A stretch of DNA of 64,000 nucleotides from Apostichopus japonicus (taxonomy: Eukaryota; Echinodermata; Holothuroidea; Aspidochirotida; Stichopodidae): assembly GCF_037975245.1 (NCBI RefSeq), contig NC_092568.1, positions 21,354,501 to 21,418,500 of the forward strand, written 5' to 3'. The notes beneath the pieces were generated by a model. It ran no database searches. It worked only from the letters and a program-made list of their open reading frames with translations, and was not told the DNA's origin. Positions 25,925 through 37,341 of the stretch are shown one piece after another (position 1 is the stretch's first letter; each line of letters starts with the position of its first letter). The position numbers and the translations under genes are program-made.

Positions 25925-26840
25925 TAACCTCAACTGACCTTTGCCTTTCACAGTAAAAATATAGATTAACTATGAATGTCATCCAAGCTGTACTTAATTG
26001 AGTTTGACCTCTGGTGACTTCAGATTACCTTTGCCCTAACACAAACAAATTCAGGATTCTTTGATTCAGTTATTTTAAGTGAATCTACTTATTGAAGACA
26101 GACTCATCTAACCGTATACATATTTTAGTTATTACGTTGATTTTGTTTTCAGACATTGACTTCTGTTGACCTCAAATGACCGTTGACCTTTACAGAAAGC
26201 AATAAACTTGCACATACATAAGGAAAGTGACATACCAAACTTGTACAAAGTTGAGTTATCATATTTATTCAGTTTTCAGACTGTGACCTATGATGAGGTC
26301 AAATGAGATTTGACCTCTACAACAACTGATAGAATCCCCGTACTTACTATTCAAAGTGGATCCACAAGACAAGTACGACGCAAATCCACGCTTGTAATTT
26401 GGAGTTATTTGGTTTATAATGTTTTCAGAATTTGCCATTTTTTGGCCCTCAAAGGAACTTTGACCACTATAAAAACAAGAGAAAAATAACCCTAAAAACA
26501 TATGGGTTCTTTCACTCATTTAATGTTGGAGCACATGTTGCATATGAGCTTTGTCCAAGTCTATCTTCTTGGAGTTATTGTATTTAACATGGTTTTCAGA
26601 TTGTGAGCTTTATTCACTGCCAATGAACTATGACCTCCATGAAATAAAAATTTCCTTTACAAGATAAATCAAGATATTGTGCATGAAGTACTTCAAATGG
26701 CGGGCGGCATTATCACGCTAACAAAAACTTTGACCTCTGGTGACCTCCTGTGACCTTTGAACTCGACAACAACTGATAGGATTCTTGTGTAAGATGGAAG
26801 TTACATACCGAGTATATGAAATGAATCCATCCAATGTATC
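25925..26840 (+). repeat. TGACCTTTGACC repeat cluster 2, about seven diverged units
   Basis: The same repeat as at 21781-22140. Cores or core relics are near 25935 (TGACCTTTGCCTT), 26008, 26177 (TGACCGTTGACCT), 26284-26315, 26438, 26611 and 26751 (TGACCTTTGAACT), spaced about 75-175 bases apart. Between cores the blocks ATCCAAG or ATCCA, GAGTTATT and TTTTCAGA recur, for example near 26265-26282 and 26571-26600, showing that whole units and not only the motifs are repeated. Divergence between units is high. Confidence 0.7.
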
Positions 26841-27602
26841 TTTTTGAGTTTATCATGTTTATTAAGCCAAGAGGCATTACTTGCACGCAATCAGCAACGC
26901 ATAGATTCCAAGTGTCAAAATCAAATAGTAAAGGAGAATAAGAAGAGAACGGATACTTTTCTGGTTTTACCTGATGAGAAAGGTAAACAAGGAAACTACT
27001 GTAGTAAACTACTGTAAAGAATGACACTAACACCACTCACAGCAACTCTTTCAAAATAAGACCTGTTCCCAAGGTTTTTTTTTTTACCCACGATTCAACA
27101 ACTTTTTTTTTTTTTGTATCTGAGGGCTATCATCTTTTGGTCAAATCCACCTGATAATAAGGAGATTACAGACCAAGGATGTTCCAGCAGTGTGTCTGAC
27201 AAGGAGTGTACTGCTGAAATTATTGTCTGCAGTGACAGGAATTCCCTCTTTTAAAGAAAAAGAAAACAAAAGAATGGGGGGGAGGGAGAAGGGGGGGTGA
27301 GAAGAAAGAAAAAAGTAAAGGAGAGAAGAAGAATAGCACAATAGAAAGGAATAAATAGCTTTGATATAGCGAGTCAGTAAATGGATGACCTCTAAATAAT
27401 AATAAACCTTAAATCTAAGCGGCTCTGTGATTCCTTGACAAACAACTTGCTGAAAATGTCTAATAACTATCTGGCTAATAAAGAGAAACTGAACTTTAAA
27501 TTTGTTGAAGAATTATGTGAGAGCCTGAAAAGATAAGGAGATTTTCAGCTCTTATTTTTAGCATTCCCTTGTGTGCATCAACCAATTATTTCAATGGTAA
27601 AG
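26841..27602. other. No recognisable feature; T and purine tracts
   Basis: Two poly(T) runs near 27075 and 27103 and a purine tract at 27275-27330. Nothing else. Confidence 0.5.
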
Positions 27603-27687
27603 CGGGGGGCCGAATGATACTTCCGCCCCCCATATTTTTCACTGGGGGCTGGCGCCCCCCAGCCCACCCCCGGTTCCTACGCCCTTG
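27603..27687 (-). mobile_element. hAT-like transposon end, solitary
   Basis: Read on the minus strand from 27687: CAAGGGCGTAGGAACCGG, then GGGTGGGCTGGGGGGCGCC and ATATGGGGGGCGGAAG. An outer CAAGGGCGTAGG followed by G-rich, self-complementary DNA resembles the ends of many hAT-type elements, which start with CA(A/G)GG(G). I did not find the opposite end or an 8-bp target duplication, so it may be a truncated copy. The segment can fold through GGCTGG and CCAGCC. Confidence 0.4.
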
Positions 27688-29049
27688 ATGAATGAGAAGA
27701 CAACATGACAAGCAGTTGTACTCGCACAATAGGTGATATCTAGTCAAACTTGCTAGAATTCAAAAAAAAATGCTAATGATTAAAAATTGAAAAGAAAGTC
27801 GTGGAAATGCTACATTTATTATTTAGGAGTTTCACTAAATAATATTTTATGATTGTGTTTCAACTGTCTCCTTTTGTAGTTCTTGTCTGTGGTTTTTGCT
27901 TAGACTGCATATGTGTGTGTGTATGGCTCTAGTAGTTCCATTGTATTTTGACGTCCTATAAAAATCAACTGAGAATCAATCGATATTGTCTGTATCATGT
28001 TTATCAAAAGATTTAAAATGAAAATAAACAGAACAAGAAATAAAAGTAAGAAATAAAGTACAACTTGAATCATGTTAATTTCTTCAATTGGCTATTAAGA
28101 ATGGTATAAATAATATACTAATGTGAAACGTGTCTGCATGCAGGGTGACAAATGAAAGAAGTTAACTAGTATTAATTTCATCTCCTTAAATTTGACTGGG
28201 TGTGGAAAATCTGGGAGAATGTATTAATTCGATCAATTCCCGACTTATTCCGAGCTGAAGGTTCGAACAGTCAACAGGATTTATAAAAGTTGTCAAGTGA
28301 AATGGAAAAATCTCCCTCCTCTTAGGTAATTTCATACCGGGATGATATCATACGAAGAAACCCTTTTTCAGACTGAACTTCGGCAAATCTGTTAAATATT
28401 CCTTCAATTCTGATAAAGCGAGACAAAAGTTGGGAAATTACCCCGCACGGTCACAGCCCACCTCCACCCTCATCTACCCTCGTGCGAGTGTGTCGCCCAC
28501 TCACACGACGGTTCTCCCTAAATAAGCGGACGGATCAATCAGGATGTGATAACAAACGCCCCTTATTTATTTCATCCACACATTTTCTATGTTAAACCTA
28601 CTAATCTCTAGGATTATGCCAATTTGTATACCTACCATAAATCCACTATTTACTCATGAGCGTACGTTTATACGTTTCCGATGCAGATTGTTATTTTTCG
28701 CCAAACCCACAATCATATTAAACACTGGATGGGGGAGAGGCAAAGAGTAGATTCGTGTGGGAAGATTTATAAATGATGCACATTTAGTTGCAGGATCCAG
28801 AACAATGCCGTGAAATGAATTAACATGACAATACACTATTGTTAGAGCTCTGCAGCAGCAGCTATTTTCATTGTGGGAGTATATCCATAGTACTTAGACA
28901 GATCTGCTTTCGGTTAAGTTTGGCCGACGAGAGCGACACAGATGGACAGATACGATGAAGAGAAAGATAAATACAATGTGCAACGAAAACTGAAAGTAAG
29001 GATAATAACTCACTCTAGTGTTAATAATCGCTGCTATTAACGAATAAAC
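27688..29049. other. No recognisable feature
   Basis: Unique AT-rich DNA. A GT run near 27910-27922 is the only simple repeat. Confidence 0.5.
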
Positions 29050-29050
29050 A

Positions 29051-29236
29051 TTATAAAGGCGATCAGACAATGAAAATTGCCATCCAAATTTGTAAACGGC
29101 TGAGCACGCTTCCTCAATCCACATCATTGTGAACATTTGAACATTGTAAACATTATAAAGGCGATCGGACAATGAAAATTGCCATCCAAAATTGTACACA
29201 GCCGAGCATGCTTCCTCGATCCACATCATTGTGAAC
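29051..29236 (-). repeat. Two-copy tandem duplication, 102-bp period
   Basis: TTATAAAGGCGATC, then ACAATGAAAATTGCCATCC and ATCCACATCATTGTGAAC occur at 29051-29135 and again at 29153-29236 with about ten differences. Since 102 is a multiple of three, the minus-strand open frame (28894-29238) stays open through both copies and shows a duplicated peptide block. Most differences between the copies change the peptide, and no family is recognised, so I treat this as a non-coding duplication with a chance open frame. Confidence 0.75.
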
Positions 29237-29240
29237 AAAG

Positions 29241-31654
29241 GCGTGATGAGAACTTATGCTTCCGTGTTTCCCTTTTAGCAGGAATGTATAGACATTAAAG
29301 GTTTAATCAAAGTTCATAACTTTTTAATATTTAACAGTACTTACTCTAAATTGAAATATCAACTCAAATTTAGAAAACACAAAATCAAACATTGATATAT
29401 GTAAAAGAGAGTGAATTTAAGTTCTACACTATTCTTCAATTTCGTGGATGCCTTTAATCTGAACTATTTATGCATGGAAAGAATAGGACGTGCATCTACT
29501 AATAACAAAATACATGTACTAATTATCCAGTAATGCAATTTATGCATGGGTTTACAATTCTCCCAAGGGTTGTTTACCCCTCTATATACAAAGCAACAGT
29601 GTCGTCAGGGTCTAATGCCAGGGTTGTATTGATGTGATGCCAGGAGCAAAACCTTTCAAGGATGAGAAGAGAAGGATGGGAGAGGCGGGGGGGGGGGAGG
29701 GGGAGAGGGGAGGAGAAAGACAAATTTACTGTTCTTTTACTTCGTTGGATGTTTGGAGGGGGGAGGGGGCAAAAGTATCCTACTAATTTCTACACTTTTT
29801 TGGAGAGCATATGTATTTTCATTGTACTGATTGAGTTCCATTATGAGTGGGAATTTATGGGCAAAGGGGAGAGGCAAATGCATCAAAGTAATGCCTCCGT
29901 TGGTTCGATTAAATTTAAGCAATAGGGTTTTGGAGAACAGCAAGCAGAATTTATCATATAAGATTTAACAAAACTGGAGAAAAGAAATTAATTAGATAGT
30001 AATTATTAGAGTTCTCAAATTGACTTTTATCTTTTTACAAAAGGATAAAAAACAAAAAAACAATAGGTTTAATACATGTATGAATCACTGAGAACCGATG
30101 TTGTGTTTGCTGGGGATTCATTTGTTTTTGAGGAAGCTTTTGCAAAAATTTAAAGCTTTTTTTTATTGACTCTCCTTACGAAGCCTTTAAAAAGAAAGAG
30201 ACGAAAAAAGAGGAAGGAATGAAAGAGAAAAGTTGGAAAGCATTGCAGATGAAATGAGATACGATTTCACAGCCGACGAATGTCTCATGGTCATTTACGT
30301 CGGTTGTGAGATAAAGCCCTGTAGCGGCTGGTATCATTCTCTTGTAACTTTGGAACTATAGCATTATACAGGACTGAATCGACACTTGAGGAACATACGT
30401 AAAAGTAAACCGGAGGACCACGTCGATGATAATTTACTTACAGAGGAGTTATTCATTAACATGGACGCTAAAGTTATCAGCTCTCCAGAATTGGGTAAAC
30501 TAAGTTTATCTTATCTTGATGTGTCTGACTTATTGCTAACTTTGAACTTGAAATATTAAGTTGTACATTGAAGGTATCACAGGAGACCGTAAAAGTAAAT
30601 TGTAAAGTATAATTCTCTATTTGTGAAACGATAAGATAGGTTGTGTTGTGTGTGTGACGCATCGGGTTGTATAGTACCATGGACGGATACGTTGAAAATG
30701 TCTCGACGTAGGCCTATACTGACTTTATTGATAACTGACTTGTTGTTTACAAAAAGTCACAACCAACCAACACAGTCATAAAGATTCCCACGGGACAGAA
30801 AACAAATGGAACAGGTTAGGTGAGAAAAGAAGCTGCTGATAAATGTTATCTAAAAGCAGTATATTGTGAGTATTTCGTCTAGGATAGCCACACATGCCTA
30901 ACGTATAGCACATATGATGATATGGTGCAGGGGAAAGGGTGAAAGAGAGGGGTGAGGAAGGGGGTAGGGGAAGGGAGAGATCAATGAAAGAGGGGGAGGG
31001 GGTTGTAATTCAGTGGGATGCAAGAGGTTACAAAAAAGAAACATGTTGGGTTGATTCTGCCCACAACCAGGTGTTGCCGTGCCAACTTGACAGGAGAGAT
31101 GTTACAGATACCAGAATACACAACCTCTTTAATTTTTTAATTCAACAAATCACAAAAGGAATGATGAAGTTGGACAAACACACCCTGCAAAGATGTTTAA
31201 AATGTCACTGTTTCCCTGCACTGGGCTAAAACGGATATAACAATGTACACAGAAACTCTTTTTAGATTTTGTATAAAAGTGCTATCAAAATGATGTAAAA
31301 AAATTAATGAAAACATCATACCTTTGCAAATTGCTAATATCTCTTCTATATGTCACTTTAAGCCCTGGTTTACTAATGTGCTGTCATAACCCAGAATTAT
31401 TAAAGGCAGTGTACCAGCTACATGGCATACGTTAAAGCAGTATATCCAAGCTACGTACACAACTTGTCAAAGATGGAACAGTAGGACATCTCTGATTAAA
31501 CCTCGTTTATAATCCATGCTGATCACATTCCATTTTAAAATTTAAAATTGGCATACTGCATACTAACTTATTTCTTTCAATAAAAAAAGAATACAAAGAT
31601 TAGTGAACTATAATTTTTAGGCACAGGCTACCTTTTCTTTATAGACTTGGTTCT
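29241..31654. other. No gene seen; purine-rich tracts
   Basis: Purine/G-rich tracts lie at 29660-29720, 29755-29770 and 30930-31005. Open frames through them are glycine/arginine/glutamate-rich artefacts. The rest is unique AT-rich DNA. Confidence 0.45.
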
Positions 31655-31800
31655 CTGTTGCCCTCAGATGACCTTTGACCTCCACCCAAAACAATAGCAC
31701 TATACCTACCCAGGTTGTTAAACTTTGACCTCTGTTCATCTCCAAATGACATTTGACCTCCATTATAAAGGGGATTCTTGTTCTTACAATGTTGTAACTT
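31655..31800 (+). repeat. TGACCTTTGACC repeat cluster 3, two units
   Basis: The cores are TGACCTTTGACCT at 31669-31681 (an exact DR1 on the minus strand) and TGACATTTGACCT at 31747-31759, 78 bases apart, each followed by a CTCCA block and a short A-rich or ATTCTTGT-like stretch as in clusters 1 and 2. The second core is preceded by TTTGACCTCTG. This is the same family at a third site, about 5 kb from cluster 2. Confidence 0.75.
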
Positions 31801-32079
31801 GTATATCTGTAGCAGATTTTTATTAAGCTTTATTTATGCTGTACAAGTGAGGTTCGCTCCTTTGTCCTTCATCATAGCAGACCTCCAGAAGGGTTGCAAT
31901 GACTATAAGTTTATAGGTAAAGCATGGTTTAGTATGTACATGCAGCTGCCAACAAGTTCTGAAATAAGTGTGAGGTGGCTCATAACAACAACAACATTAA
32001 AAACTAACAAATTATAAAGACCATAATTCTAACAAATTTGCCTAAAGGTCCTATACACAAGTACAAATTTGACTATTAA

Positions 32080-32429
32080 AGGGTGTGAAGACTCCCGCAC
32101 ACTCATGACGGTAATCTGACCAAGTTTCGAATGAGGTGTAACAGAATTGTTAGACACCACCATCGATCCCAGAAAATAAACACACACAGCTTGCTACTGT
32201 CGGTAATTAGACACTAGTGTACAGTCAATACATACAGCTACGGTCAATACCCATAACACAGTGTATATAGCAGCGATGGATATCTCAGGTCTAAATAAAA
32301 GATAACAAGGTATCACGTTTCATTACTGTCTGTATTTTGTAGCGACAAGAAGAAAACTTCACTTGCAAGGAACGGAAAGTTAACTTTTTCAGGGCGCGGC
32401 ACGCGGTTTGGGGCGAGTCTTCAATGCCG
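32080..32429 (+). mobile_element. TTAA-target MITE, family 1, copy 2 (350 bp)
   Basis: Flanked by TTAA at 32076-32079 and TTAA at 32430-32433. The left end is AGGGTGTGAAGACTC and the right end GCGAGTCTTCAATGCCG, inverted copies of the same core. The interior is collinear with copy 1 at 14968, including ACACCACCATCGATCCCAG, ACACTAGTGTACAGTC, TACAGCTACGGTCAATACCC and AGGTCTAAATAAAAGATAAC. It differs from copy 1 by a gap of about 12 bases after the left end and scattered substitutions. No coding capacity. Confidence 0.85.
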
Positions 32430-32433
32430 TTAA

Positions 32434-33393
32434 CAAACTAGAGAAGAATCTAGAGACTAATTCACATTTGATATATCACTTTTAAGCTTAACCACATTCA
32501 GTCATCATTGGACTTTGGGACTCTACAACTTCTCCTAACACCAAAACTATTCAACGCCAGGTTTTGATATCCGCCAGTTTTTGATATCCGGGTTCAAACA
32601 TGAGTCAACTGGAGTGGATCGTTCAACCAACACCAGATAGAAGTATTCCATTACCAAAGGTCAGTGGATCTGTCCCGACAACCAGCTTAAAGTATTCTGT
32701 TGCCAAAAGTCAGTGGGATCTGTACATATGGTGGGCAAGGTAGAAGGAAAGATCTGCAGAACACCAACAAAGTTGATTTGATATTTAAACTTTTGTCACC
32801 TGGCCACTGTTACATTTACCACCATGGTTAACAGCAACTTGGGAAACTTCAATTTTTCATTTTTTTTTTAAATACCTCAGGCTAGTCAAGCTAATGAAGT
32901 ATATTTGTTAAGGGTTAACTCCATCACTATCAACTCAAAGATCTGCTAGAATGTATATGTCTGAGTTTTCATATCATTATTCCACTTTTCACCAGGTTCA
33001 CTCAATATGGAATGGATTCAGAAGTTTATAAAGGAGAGGGAGGGGTGGGGGTGGGTGGGGGGGTTGGGGGGTGGCCCTAGTATTGTTGAAGCTGACTTCC
33101 AGATTCACACTCAGAAAAAAAAAAAGTCAAATGGTGTAATCTGACCGAGGAATATTTAGACTATACTTAGACTATTATTTGGTCTAAAAGCAAGTTTTGT
33201 GCTATTATAAACAACTCTTCAAGTTATGTCTGAGTTTGAAAGTGGTGGGGGAGGGGGGAGGGGAAATTATTATGCTCCCACCCATGTACCTTATAGTGCT
33301 CAAGTTAATATTGCAATGTACTTGACATAAACCTACTAAATCCCTTGGTTCAAAAAGGATTGCTGTATGTTGGTATTTGTTAATTTTCAGCAA
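32434..33393. other. No gene seen; small direct repeat and poly(G) tract
   Basis: A block AGTATTC(C/T)...CCAAA(A)GTCAGTGG occurs twice about 51 bases apart (near 32642 and 32692). A G-rich tract lies at 33035-33075 and a shorter one at 33244-33262. Confidence 0.45.
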
Positions 33394-33399
33394 CGACTC

Positions 33400-34256
33400 A
33401 TTGATCAGGACAAGTTTAAGTACCAGATATATGCAAACTAGGCAAGGAAATGGGCATATATTAAAGTGATTGTACCCCAACATTGGACAAGTTAAAGTCC
33501 CAGATTAATTCAAAATAGGCAAGGATATGGACAAATATTAAAGTGATGGTGCCCTAAAATTGGACATGTTAAAGTCCCAGATAAATTTAAAATAGGCAAG
33601 GATATGGGCATATATTGAAGTGATGGTACCCCAACATTGGACAAGTATAAGTCCTGGATAAATGCAAAATAGGCAAGGATATGGGCATATATTAAAGTGA
33701 TGGTACCCCAACATTGGACATGTATAAGTCCCAGATAAATGCAAACTAGGCAAGGATATGGACAAATATTAAAGTTATGGTACCCTAACATTGGACAAGT
33801 TAAAGTCCCAGATAAATTCAAACTAGGCAAGGATATGGGCATATATTGAAGTGATGGTACCCCAACATTGGACAAGTATAAGTCCTGGATAAATGCAAAA
33901 TAGGCAAGGATATGGGCATATATTGAAGTGATGGTACCCCAACATTGGACAAGTATAAGTCCTGGATAAATGCAAAATAGGCAAGGATATGGGCATATAT
34001 TGAAGTGATGGTACCCCAACATTGGACAAGTATAAGTCCTGGATAAATGCAAAATAGGCAAGGATATGGGCATATATTGAAGTGATGGTACCCCAACATT
34101 GGACAAGTATAAGTCCTGGATAAATGCAAAATAGGCAAGGATATGGGCATATATTGAAGTGATGGTAACCCAACATTGGACATGTATATGTCCCAGATAA
34201 ATGTAAAATAAGGCAAGGATATGGGCATATCAAAATGATTGTACCCCAACATTGGG
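33400..34256 (+). repeat. Regular 77-bp tandem array, about eleven units
   Basis: The word AGGCAAGG starts at 33440, 33517, 33594, 33671, 33748, 33825, 33902, 33979, 34056, 34133 and 34211: nine steps of exactly 77 and a last one of 78. Each unit reads AGGCAAGGATATGGGCATAT, then (TGAAGTG)ATGGTACCCCAACATTGG, then ACAAGTATAAGTCC and GGATAAATGCAAAAT. Units in the centre-right (33825-34133) are almost identical, and the outer ones are more diverged, as expected when an array grows from its middle. The period is not a multiple of three and the unit lacks minus-strand stops, so all three minus frames stay open for 130-200 codons. Those frames are consequences of the repeat. Confidence 0.95.
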
Positions 34257-34449
34257 CCCAGAGTTCATTGCTGATACCATTTATGCCGGCATCAAAGCAT
34301 ACGTACCCTTAAAGAATTTACACAAAATTAAGAACACCAGGCATGTAAAGAAATATCTGAAAAACAGCTGTCAAAGTAATTCTAAAACAGCATGGATACC
34401 GTTTTGGAAACTTTGTGGCCATTTCGGTTTATCTAGCATCTCTGTCCCT

Positions 34450-34693
34450 TGTATGTATGTATGTTTTTAAGATCCTCCTGCAAGCAGGAACTCACGAAGA
34501 AGCCATCATTGGCTTATCAAAGCCGCAAGCTGACCTAAGTCAGTCTCTTAGATTCATATTTAACGTCCATGATTATGAATTGTCAATTTTCAGCAACTTT
34601 GTAACTGGACGACATACATTAATCTTCGAGTGACTCGAACTGGGGACCTTATGATTGGAAGGCACCGGTGTTAACCACTGAGCAAACACTCCC
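34450..34693 (-). mobile_element. tRNA-derived SINE, family A, full-length
   Basis: On the minus strand it starts GGGAGTGTTTGCTCAGTGG (A box region), has B box GAGTTCGAGTC, then the shared body (GTCGTCCAGTTACAAAG, TTCATAATCATGGACG, AGACTGACTTAGGTCAGC, CTTTGATAAGCCAATGATGG, CTTGCAGGAGGATC) and ends in TTAAAAACATACATACATAC, a short ACAT-repeat tail. It matches the copy at 49041-49290 throughout. The plus-strand open frames over this region come from the SINE. Confidence 0.85.
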
Positions 34694-36905
34694 TTCATTG
34701 TCCTATCCCTAGAAATTAGCAAGAGAAACAAAAAACAATGATTATTAAGTTAACCAGAAACCACAGTCACTACTGTAACTTGAATCAAAAATCCATTTAG
34801 TATTTTTGAAAACCTAAAAATATACATTCCAAATGTGTTTAAAATGACTAAAATTAACCTGCGACTGGTTCTTTGAAAATCTGTGATCGTATCAGGCGGA
34901 ATTTCATGTGACATTTACTAACTTCACGCTAATCTTAGAAACAATAATGAATTCACAGAACCTTGTTCTATCTACCCTAATAGCATTCACATCCATTCCC
35001 AGGGTAAGCTTCCTACACAGGGCAACATGGGTCAGTTGCATTGTTTCCAAGTAGTGATGCCACCGAAATGAACTGTGTAGGTTTTTGTATTATAACAAGA
35101 ATTGCGGGGGAAGTTTATAGGGCTGTGAATTTAAGTCCTGAAAACATATAGGCAACAGATATCAGGTTAAAATGTAAGACAATACAAATGGTAGTGCTGG
35201 TTGCACTTGATCTCAATAGAGAAATTGCACAAAATATTGTAAAACCTTTTTTTTTTTTTTTTGCTCTTCAGTTCCACAGTTTCTTTTCACCCCTCGATAA
35301 AAAATACATTAATGAGTCATTCCACTCCAATGAAATGGTGAAACAGTTGGTACTAACATGATCACTTGCATATCTAATCAAAGTAGTAAGTAATATATAT
35401 AATAGTATATAATATCTTTTGATACTTCACATCTCATGGGACAACTTATAAAACCAAACAGTTAACAATGTTTGTTTTTTACACATGTATGCCTACCAGA
35501 AGTTTAAATTGTATCCCTCCCCCACCCTTGTTGCCCCTTTCCAAGTAACACTAAATATACTACTACAACTGCTTATCAAATATACTATATGATATGATAT
35601 TCTTGGTTTGAATTAGCACTGCCCCTGCCACTGAACCTTCTCCTGATACCACAGCTGCCTCTTTCAGAATACTCCCAGCCCTCTCCCTCCCTCCCTTCCC
35701 TCTCCCTCCCTTTCCCCTACCTCCTCCCCCCCCCCAGTAACAGGAGAAGGCATTAGTTGGATATCATTGATAAAGCAAGATTTAAAAATCAAAACCTACA
35801 GGATTCATTAGTAATAGAGGGTGCTATTCTTAAAAGCGAAAAAAGATCCAAACAAACATAACATATATTCATATAACCATTTCTAGCACTACATGACCAC
35901 ATTTGAAATAGCTATTTTTTATCTAAGGATTGGGTCATATTACTGTTTAATTTATCCCTTCTTCTATCAAGAATCTAGGTCTTAATATACAGCTATGAAC
36001 ATTCAATATTATATTAAGGATAAATATTTTTCTGAACATGCACTTGAAATAAAAGTTTTGAGCAAAACTATTTTGAGTTATTAAACCGTTTAATTTAAAT
36101 AGTGCTGCTATTAACATATAGCTAAATATAAAGGGATAATTTTAAATTAGTCCCCAAACTGGGAAGACAGATGTGTTCTCCCGTTGTGCACCTACTGGAG
36201 TTATATAGGCCAGACAAGTGGAGGAGAAAGTGGCAGGCAGGAAGGGTAAGGAGGGGGTGAGGAGGGGGGTAAGGAGGGGGTGAGGTAGAAGGGTACTCAA
36301 GGAAGTGGTCATTTATGAGAGACAACTATCCCATGTATTTGTTTTAATGTATTTTATTGTTCTGCAAAGTAATGTTTCTGCAAAGTCTAACAGTTTATTA
36401 AATCACTCCATATTGTAACTGTGTGGGGAAAACAAATTGAAAAAGGCAACAGGCATCATAGAAAAGCTGCACTCCCCTACAATGTCAATTAATCAAAAGT
36501 GGGGCATCAATTCATCCCTACGACAGCTTAAAGCAGCTGAAATGATTTTCGCTTTCAGATACTCGACGGATGAGGTCACAATAAACAGGTAATAATTACT
36601 CTTCTCCAATATGACTTTTCCTTTTGTTCTGAATTGACGAGAAGTGATAAAACTTTGTTATTGTCAGCACTTTTCAAAGATTATCTTATACTTATGTTTT
36701 CATTCTCATAGCAGTTTTAATTCGATTATAAAACAGATTAAATCTCCCATTAACCAAATTCGATTCCTGTTTCTATCATCAGCTTTAATCAGCATAACAA
36801 ACGATGCATTGTTTTATAGAAAGTAGTCTAGTTATAAATATTTGTCAAAGGAAAACGAAAAGAGGAAGACAAATGAGACCATGTGAAAGGATGTCTGGTT
36901 ATATG
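34694..36905. other. No gene seen; pyrimidine tract
   Basis: A poly(T) run at about 35247-35263 and a C/T-rich tract at 35680-35736 ending in C10 are the only simple features. A G-rich tract lies at 36240-36290. Confidence 0.45.
35680..35736. repeat. C/T-rich (CCCTCC)n tract
   Basis: An imperfect CCCTCC/CCTTCCC run ending in poly(C). The minus strand is a G/A-rich strand with many GGG runs. Confidence 0.8.
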
Positions 36906-37341
36906 CTATGAACTGATTGAGTAAACTTAGTATGAACTGATTGATTAATAGTATGAACTGATTGATTCATAGTATGGACTGATTGAATAATAGTATGAAC
37001 TGATTGATTAATAGTATGGTCTGATTGATTAATAGTATGAACTGATTGATTAATAGTATGAACTGATTGATTAATAGTATGAACTGATTGATTTATAGTA
37101 TGAACTAATTGATAAATAGTATGAACTGACTGACAGTTAGTACGAACTGATTGTTCAATAGTATGAATTGATTGACAGTTAGTATGATCTGTTTGACAGT
37201 TAGTATGAACTGATTGATTCATAGTATGTATTGACAGTTTAGTAGGAATTGATTGAATAATAGCGTGAACTGATTGATTAATAGTATTAACTGATTGTTA
37301 AAAAGTATGAACTGGTTGATTAATGGTATGAAGTGATTGTT
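36906..37341 (+). repeat. 21-bp minisatellite, about 20 units
   Basis: The unit is AGTATGAACTGATTGATTAAT with single-base variants. The period is 21, divisible by three, and the minus strand lacks stops in one frame over 36899-37222, giving a heptad-like peptide repeat N-Q-S-V-H-T-I about 15 times. Units to the right of 37222 carry indels and close the frame. Changes between units fall at all codon positions, so I see no sign of selection for protein. Confidence 0.9.

Noticed and set aside
33510-34252. Overlapping minus-strand open frames of 136-198 codons with repeated peptide
   Set aside because: They are the three frames of the 77-bp tandem array, which has no minus-strand stop. The frames shift at each unit, so this is not a protein.
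33400-34256. Regular repeat considered as a CRISPR array
   Set aside because: The units are directly joined and similar over their whole 77 bp, with no unique spacers between short repeats, and the genome looks animal.
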